From assembly GCA_002452265.1 (NCBI GenBank), contig DKEW01000009.1, forward strand, positions 1 through 11,053: a DNA stretch of 11,053 bases. The letters run 5' to 3'. Under the pieces are notes generated by a model. That model was not told the origin of the DNA. It was given only the letters and a program-made list of their open reading frames with translations, and did not search any database. Origin of the DNA: Pelobacter sp. UBA6812 (lineage in GTDB: Bacteria > Desulfobacterota > Desulfuromonadia > Desulfuromonadales > Syntrophotaleaceae). The position numbers were made by a program, and so were the translations under genes. Within the stretch, counting starts at the first letter, position 1. The number at the start of each line of letters is the position of its first letter. Positions 6,668 to 11,053 of the stretch are shown here, piece after piece.

Positions 6668-9157
6668 TTAAGGAAATGTTGGAGAAGGATATCGCCCAGT
6701 CTTGCTTGCCTCCGCAGAAAGTAATTCGGCAAATCGCTTGGCTGGCAGGGGTTTGCTAAAAACAAACCCCTGATAAGCGTCGCAACCACAACCTGCCAAA
6801 AAGGCGAGTTGTTCCCGAGTCTCCACTCCCTCGGCCACCGTATTGAGTTTGAGGTTGTGGGCAATGGCGATGATGCTGGTCGTGACGGATGCGCAGCTGG
6901 GATCGTTGGCAACGTCCCCAATGAAAGAACGGTCGATTTTAAGGGTGTCTACGGGGAAGCGGCGCAGGTAGTTAAGGCTGGAATACCCTGTGCCAAAATC
7001 ATCGAGACTCAGAATCACCCCGAGGTGTTTGAGGTCTTGCATGATGCGTACAGCTCCGACGGAGTCGTCCATGACCATGCTCTCTGTGAGTTCCAGGTCC
7101 AGCAGCTGAGCCTCGAGGCCGGTTTGTTCCAGGATCGACTTGACCGATTGCGCCAGATCGCCTTTGCGGAATTGACGCGCCGAAAGATTGACTGCGACAG
7201 TCAGCGGTGGTAGACCTTCGGTTTGCCATACTTTGGCCTGCCGACAGGCTTCCGTCAAAACCCAGTTGCCGATATCCACGATCAAACCGGTTTCCTCGGC
7301 AAGAGGGATGAATTCGGTTGGCGAGACCATCCCCCTGGAAGGATGCTGCCAGCGGATCAGGGCTTCGCAACCGGTGATGCGGCTGCTTGCCAGATCCACT
7401 TTGGGCTGGTAATGCAAACAGAACTCTTCGCGTTCAAGGGCCAGTCGCAGGGCACTTTCGAGTTCCATGGTCTCAATAATCTGTCTGTTCATGTCGGGAG
7501 AATAAAACGCGAAGTGGTTGCCGGCGGATTTTGCGCGGTACATGGCGATATCAGCGTTGCGTATCAGGATTGTCCCATCGTCATTTCCCGGAGAGGAAAG
7601 GCTGATGCCCATGCTGGCTGTCACGATGATTTCACGGTTATCGATGATGAAGGGGGCAGCCAGACGCTGCAATAGTTTGTTTGCCACGAACTCGACCGTT
7701 GAAGCACACTCCACCTCTGAGAGAAGAACCACAAATTCATCTCCTCCCAATCGGGCGATGATGTCTCCCGTGCGCACGACCTTTGACAGGCGCTTGGCTA
7801 CAGCACCCAACAGCTTATCCCCGAAATCATGGCCCAGGCTGTCGTTGATCACCTTGAACCGGTCGAGATCGAGAAGCAGTACGGCTACCAGCCGATTCGA
7901 ACCATAGGCACGAACTAACGACTGTGCCAGGCGCTCCTGCAGTAGCGTCCGATTGGCTAACCCTGTCAGCTCATCGTGGGTAGCCATGTGGTGCAGGCGC
8001 TCTTCGTAACGCTTACGTTCGGTGATGTCTTCCTTGACACATATAAAGTGGGTGATTTTTCCTGCTTTGTCACGGACCGGGGAAATGGAAGCCAGTTCCC
8101 AGAAGAGGCTGCCATCTTTACGTTTGTTCTCGAGTTCGCCGTGCCATTCATCACCTAAGGAAATTGTTTCCCAGAGATTTCGATAAACTTCAGGCGGCAT
8201 GTTTCCCGATTGTAAAATTCGTGGATTACGGCCACGAACTTCCTCAAGCGTATAGCCGGTGATGCGGGTAAATTGGGGGTTGATATACTCAATGGCTCCT
8301 TGAATGTCTGTAATAACCACCGCAGCCGGGCTTTGCTTGACGGCCAGACTGAGTTTTTTCAACTCAAGTTCGGTTGTCTTACGCTCGGTGATATCGATCA
8401 TGAGGCCGCGCAAGCGGACCGGATGCTGACCTGCCATCTCGACACTTACAAAATCCCGCAACCAGACAGTCTTCCCGTCTTTTTTCAAAAATCGATAGTC
8501 GAAGGTGTGAGCTTTGCCATGTTGCGTTTGCAGGAGGCAATAATCCGGAGCCCATTCCCTGTCCGCTTCATGAAGACGATCCGCCCAGAACTGAAAGTTT
8601 GTCCATTCCTCCGGCGCATAGCCGAGCATCCGTGTGACCTGGGGGGCGATGTAGCTCCATCGGTCGCCTACCATATCGTATTCCCAAAAAATAGCTTCGG
8701 TCGTTTCGGCAAGCTGTCGGAACTTTTCCTCGCTTGTTTTCAGTTCCTTTTCAACGCGTTGCTTTTCTTTGAGCAGTGTCCATTCCCTGCAGGTACGCGC
8801 CACCTTCCCGGGCATTTCTGCAAAGGTTTCAGGGGATTTGACGATGTAGTCCAGAGCACCGGCTTTGAGGGCCGCAACCGCCAGTTCCTCATTGCCAAAG
8901 GCTGTCATGATCACAACAGGACAGGAACTATTTATTGCCGGAGAGGTAAGGACATCCATGGCATGGCCATCGGGAAGATTCAGGTCCATCAAAACAATAT
9001 CGGGAGGATTTGTTGCCATGACTTCCCGATACTCCTGCAAGGTGCAGACTGTTTCGATTTTCACCATGGGGGCAGTGGTATGGAAGGCCCGGCAGATCGC
9101 TTCGGTATGAGCGGCCTCATCCTCTACGATGAGCATCTTGATCTCTTCAGCGAACAT
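6668..9157 (-). CDS. response regulator with PAS-PAS-GGDEF-EAL output (c-di-GMP synthase/phosphodiesterase)
   Basis: This is an 829-residue cytoplasmic protein with no membrane segment. The receiver (about 1-120) has E12/D13, phosphoacceptor D58 (LMDLNLP), T85 and K107. K107 is followed by Ser instead of the usual Pro. Two PAS domains follow (about 146-258 and 266-382, each ending DITERK). GGDEF (about 385-545) has an intact GGDEF motif at 471-475 and a canonical inhibitory I-site RTGD at 462-465. EAL (about 560-812) has EAL at 598-600, N657, E689/E692, DDFGTG at 719-724, K740, E776 and Q796, so the residues known to be needed for c-di-GMP hydrolysis are present. Both activities are therefore possible; the net direction cannot be read from sequence. 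I chose the ATG at 9155-9157 because AAAGGA lies just upstream. An in-frame ATG at 9173-9175 and a TTG at 9176-9178 lack a ribosome binding site. It is the first gene of the kinase cluster, which makes the neighbouring kinases its likely phosphodonors. Confidence 0.94.
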   Translation of the reverse strand: MFAEEIKMLIVEDEAAHTEAICRAFHTTAPMVKIETVCTLQEYREVMATNPPDIVLMDLNLPDGHAMDVLTSPAINSSCPVVIMTAFGNEELAVAALKAGALDYIVKSPETFAEMPGKVARTCREWTLLKEKQRVEKELKTSEEKFRQLAETTEAIFWEYDMVGDRWSYIAPQVTRMLGYAPEEWTNFQFWADRLHEADREWAPDYCLLQTQHGKAHTFDYRFLKKDGKTVWLRDFVSVEMAGQHPVRLRGLMIDITERKTTELELKKLSLAVKQSPAAVVITDIQGAIEYINPQFTRITGYTLEEVRGRNPRILQSGNMPPEVYRNLWETISLGDEWHGELENKRKDGSLFWELASISPVRDKAGKITHFICVKEDITERKRYEERLHHMATHDELTGLANRTLLQERLAQSLVRAYGSNRLVAVLLLDLDRFKVINDSLGHDFGDKLLGAVAKRLSKVVRTGDIIARLGGDEFVVLLSEVECASTVEFVANKLLQRLAAPFIIDNREIIVTASMGISLSSPGNDDGTILIRNADIAMYRAKSAGNHFAFYSPDMNRQIIETMELESALRLALEREEFCLHYQPKVDLASSRITGCEALIRWQHPSRGMVSPTEFIPLAEETGLIVDIGNWVLTEACRQAKVWQTEGLPPLTVAVNLSARQFRKGDLAQSVKSILEQTGLEAQLLDLELTESMVMDDSVGAVRIMQDLKHLGVILSLDDFGTGYSSLNYLRRFPVDTLKIDRSFIGDVANDPSCASVTTSIIAIAHNLKLNTVAEGVETREQLAFLAGCGCDAYQGFVFSKPLPAKRFAELLSAEASKTGRYPSPTFP

Positions 9158-9209
9158 GGAATGTCCTTTACGCATCAAGGGAGACCATGAAACAATTCAG
9201 GAAAGGATA

Positions 9210-9239
9210 CTTATACTCTGTCGTTTGGCAACATCTGAA
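9210..9239 (-). promoter_or_regulatory. candidate sigma70-type promoter for the signalling operon
   Basis: The minus strand reads TTCAGA (9234-9239), an 18-nt spacer, then TATAAG (9210-9215). These match the consensus at 4 of 6 and 5 of 6 positions. A start near 9203 would give a leader of about 45 nt to the ATG at 9157. The -35 element lies within the left arm of an inverted repeat. A TTGACG at 9320-9325 (minus) has no convincing -10 at the right distance. Confidence 0.35.
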
Positions 9240-9265
9240 TAACCATGAGTCTTTTTAATTCAGAT
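9233..9265. repeat. inverted repeat, possible operator
   Basis: ATCTGAAT (9233-9240) and ATTCAGAT (9258-9265) form a perfect 8-bp inverted repeat with a 17-nt spacer, so the half-site centres are about 25 bp apart. It overlaps the candidate -35 box of the signalling operon. A related sequence, AATTCAG, recurs at 9194-9200. This would suit a dimeric regulator or a weak RNA stem; the sequence alone does not decide. Confidence 0.4.
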
Positions 9266-9559
9266 ATTCGGGATAGTAGCAGCTAATGTTTTTATGTTGA
9301 AATGGAAAATTATTAAGTTCGTCAAAAAAACAGGAAAAGAGGCGTTTGGCAGTCCCATTCTGCGGTCTTGAAGTTAAGGGTGAGCTAGGTCGTGGCGGGT
9401 AAAAATCATGTTTTTGTCCCTGTCTCAGTTTTTTTAGGTTTATTTGCCTTTTGGAACTATCCGTACTGGAAAAGGGTAAAATGTAAAAAGGAATGTTTGA
9501 GAGGTCGAATGAAGCTTTGCTCTGCATATCGGAACGGATAAAGCCAGGGGAGCCTGCAG
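9266..9559. other. AT-rich intergenic region between divergent genes
   Basis: This is the gap between the minus-strand signalling operon and the plus-strand DUF72 gene. It contains several A/T runs but no open frame with a ribosome binding site or recognisable peptide. It must hold the DUF72 promoter. The best candidate, TTGGAA (9451-9456) with TAAAAT (9477-9482), has a 20-nt spacer, too long to trust. I see no riboswitch or small RNA structure I can support. Confidence 0.5.
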
Positions 9560-10288
9560 ATGTTTTTTCGCACAGATATCAAGGTGGGCTGTTGCGGGTT
9601 TGCCTGTGCACCGGGAACCTATTTTCAAAAGCTTCCGGCCGTGGAAATCCAGCAGACCTTTTATCGTTTGCCTCGGCCTGAGACGGTGTTGAAGTGGCGG
9701 GAGCAGGCGCCTGACGGCTTTGCGTTCAGTCTCAAGGCGTGGCAGATCATCACTCACGACGCATCTTGTCCCAGCTTTCGTTTTCTTGATGAGGGATACC
9801 AACCCCAGACCCTTGAGCGGTGCGGGGGATTTCGCGTGACCGATGAAGTGTTGACGGCCTGGCAAGCTCAGCGTGAATTGGCGGGTCTGCTGCATGCCCG
9901 GGCCATTCTTTTTCAGAGCCCACCGGGTTTTGAACCGACCCCAGAGCATCTCTTGCGTATGGAGGAGTTTTTCAATGTTATCGACAGGGGGCGTTTGCTG
10001 CTGGCCTGGGCGCCACCAGTCGGTTGGCCGCATAAGCTCGTAGCGGAGGTCTGTCGGCGCAATCGCCTGGTTCATTGTGCCGATCCGCTTACAGAACCGG
10101 TTCTCAGTCGCGGCCCCATCTATTATCGATTGCAGGGGGTGACCGGATATCGGCACCGCTATAGCGATGCTGAACTTGGTCAGTTGCGCAGATTTTGCAT
10201 GCGAAAACGAGGGCTGGTGTTTTTCAATACCATTCACATGCAAGAGGATGCCCGGCGCTTTGCCAATTTGCTGGCTGGGAAGGGATAA
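9560..10288 (+). CDS. DUF72 (YecE-like) domain protein
   Basis: This 242-residue protein has the hallmarks of the DUF72/YecE family. Near the N-terminus is a glycine/cysteine strand (VGCCGF). Next come the VEIQQTFYRLP block (residues about 28-38) and the TVLKWREQAPDGFAFSLKAW block with ITH after it. The GPIYYRLQG strand and YSD block lie near 190-210, and a conserved FFN.I.M.EDA motif sits at the C-terminal end. Family members are about 230-300 residues with a TIM-barrel fold. The biochemical role of the family is not established. The ATG at 9560 follows AGGGGAG with a suitable spacing. It has no signal peptide or membrane segment. It is a single-gene unit, divergent from the kinase operon and ending at a hairpin shared with hcp, so no partner is suggested by context. 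Confidence 0.9.
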   Translation: MFFRTDIKVGCCGFACAPGTYFQKLPAVEIQQTFYRLPRPETVLKWREQAPDGFAFSLKAWQIITHDASCPSFRFLDEGYQPQTLERCGGFRVTDEVLTAWQAQRELAGLLHARAILFQSPPGFEPTPEHLLRMEEFFNVIDRGRLLLAWAPPVGWPHKLVAEVCRRNRLVHCADPLTEPVLSRGPIYYRLQGVTGYRHRYSDAELGQLRRFCMRKRGLVFFNTIHMQEDARRFANLLAGKG

Positions 10289-10289
10289 T

Positions 10290-10317
10290 AAAGGCGGCAG
10301 GGAAACCTGCCGCCTTT
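10290..10317. terminator. bidirectional intrinsic terminator between DUF72 gene and hcp
   Basis: AAAGGCGGCAGG (10290-10301), a GAAA tetraloop and CCTGCCGCCTTT (10306-10317) form a perfect 12-bp GC-rich hairpin. It begins 2 nt after the DUF72 stop and lies 25 nt beyond the hcp stop. The stem ends in AAA/TTT on both sides, giving a short U-tract in either direction, followed by TTATT-like sequence on the minus strand. Position between convergent genes supports a shared terminator. Confidence 0.88.
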
Positions 10318-10341
10318 AGCGTACGCGTTGAAATAATCGGA

Positions 10342-11053
10342 TCAGCCGAGGATTGCCTTGAGATCGGCGTCAGGGGTGCTGATCGGTGCGATATTAAAGT
10401 TTTCCACCAGGTAGTTCAGCACGTTCGGCGTAACGAAGGCCGGCAAGCTGGGACCGAGTTTGATGTTCTTGATGCCCAGGTGCAGCAGGGTAAGCAGGAT
10501 GACCACCGCTTTCTGCTCATACCAGGACAGGATCAGCGACAGGGGCAGATCGTTGACACCGCATTCGAAGGCTCCGGCCAGCGCCACTGCGATCTGGATG
10601 GCACTGTAGGCGTCGTTGCACTGGCCGACGTCGAGCAGGCGCGGGATGCCGCCGATATCGCCAAAATCCAGTTTGTTGAAACGATACTTGCCGCAGGCCA
10701 GGGTCAGGATGACGCAGTCCTTGGGTACCTTCTCGGCGAACTCGGTGTAGTAGTTGCGGCCCGGTTTGGCGCCGTCGCAGCCGCCGATAAGGAAGAAGTG
10801 CTTCACCGCACCGGCCTTGACCGCTTCGATGACCTTGTCGGCTACGCCCAATACCGCATCATGACCAAATCCGACCAGAATCTCCTTGCCGGGGGCTTCC
10901 GGCAGGTCGGGGCATGCCAGGGCCTTGTCGATGACCGCCGAGAAATCCCAACCTTCGAGATGTTTGACTCCCGGCCAGGTGGTGCAGTCCCAGGTGAACA
11001 GGCGATCCGTGTAGGATGCGGCCGGTTTCTGGATGCAGTTGGTATTGAAGATG
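10342..11053 (-). CDS. hcp: hybrid-cluster protein (hydroxylamine reductase), C-terminal part, cut by window edge
   Basis: The frame is open from the right edge of the window to the TGA at 10342-10344, giving 236 residues of a protein normally about 540-550 long. Recognisable blocks are NTNC, WPGVKH, GFGH.AVLGVADK, FLIGGCDGAKPGR, LTLACGKYRFN, LLDVGQCNDAYSAIQ, ECGVNDLPLSLIL and WYEQKA. The cysteines in GGC, ACGK and GQC are spaced 28 and 25 residues apart. That equals the spacing of three hybrid Fe-S-O cluster ligands (C406, C434, C459) in the Desulfovibrio vulgaris enzyme. NTNC and the Glu of WYEQK fit two further ligands. The N-terminal cubane cysteines and the remaining ligands are outside the window. 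Hcp is a cytoplasmic enzyme of anaerobes linked to NO/hydroxylamine detoxification. The internal TTG at 10849-10851 is not a start. Confidence 0.96.
   Translation of the reverse strand, partial: IFNTNCIQKPAASYTDRLFTWDCTTWPGVKHLEGWDFSAVIDKALACPDLPEAPGKEILVGFGHDAVLGVADKVIEAVKAGAVKHFFLIGGCDGAKPGRNYYTEFAEKVPKDCVILTLACGKYRFNKLDFGDIGGIPRLLDVGQCNDAYSAIQIAVALAGAFECGVNDLPLSLILSWYEQKAVVILLTLLHLGIKNIKLGPSLPAFVTPNVLNYLVENFNIAPISTPDADLKAILG

Noticed and set aside
8273..9190. 305-codon plus-strand open frame opposite the receiver and PAS part of the c-di-GMP gene
   Set aside because: It is antisense to a strongly recognised gene, has no family motifs and no ribosome binding site; it is a reading-frame shadow.
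9451..9482. TTGGAA...TAAAAT as promoter for the DUF72 gene
   Set aside because: The 20-nt spacer is too long for a normal sigma70 promoter and the match is modest.
9440..10243. 267-codon minus-strand open frame opposite the DUF72 gene
   Set aside because: The plus strand encodes clear DUF72 motifs with a good ribosome binding site. The minus peptide is unfamiliar and basic, as expected for a shadow.

Overview
The window looks like chromosomal DNA of an anaerobic deltaproteobacterium, most likely of the Geobacter/Pelobacter/Desulfuromonas group. That placement is inferred from a hybrid-cluster protein gene, from long multidomain sensor kinases of the SHDLKSPL type paired with an Rcp1-like response regulator, and from the IS families present as remnants. 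No marker gene fixes the species.

Left part (1-1200): a tRNA-Thr(CGU) gene on the minus strand with a recognisable sigma70-type promoter, then about 1.1 kb without an intact gene. This stretch is an IS graveyard. It holds the C-terminal part of a DDE (IS3-like, rve-type) transposase with two internal stops and an internal deletion. Next comes the first ~45 codons of an IS110-family transposase with its ribosome binding site still in place. That fragment is fused directly to the last ~23 codons of an EAL-domain (cyclic-di-GMP phosphodiesterase) gene.

Centre (1201-9157, all minus strand): a four-gene cluster, probably one operon, read from high to low coordinates. The genes encode a soluble REC-PAS-PAS-GGDEF-EAL protein, a membrane histidine kinase with two periplasmic SBP_bac_3 (Venus-flytrap) sensor domains, a second histidine kinase with one such domain plus PAS and GAF, and a stand-alone Rcp1-like receiver. 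Gene spacing tightens along the cluster: 72 nt, then 0 nt (TAAATG), then a 41-nt overlap. The two kinases share a closely similar catalytic core but have different sensor halves. Neither carries its own receiver, so the two receivers at the ends of the cluster are the obvious phosphoryl acceptors. The inferred circuit is periplasmic small-molecule sensing leading to phosphotransfer, then to cyclic-di-GMP turnover and a single-domain output. A candidate promoter with an inverted repeat over its -35 element lies upstream of the first gene.

Right part (9158-11053): about 400 nt of AT-rich DNA, a plus-strand DUF72 (YecE-like) gene, a perfect 12-bp hairpin serving two convergent genes, and the C-terminal 236 codons of hcp (hybrid-cluster protein / hydroxylamine reductase) on the minus strand, running off the window edge.

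I see no CRISPR array, phage gene, defence island or rRNA. The most unusual items are the three-flytrap, two-kinase c-di-GMP cluster with its altered ligand-site residues, and the IS110/EAL chimera.
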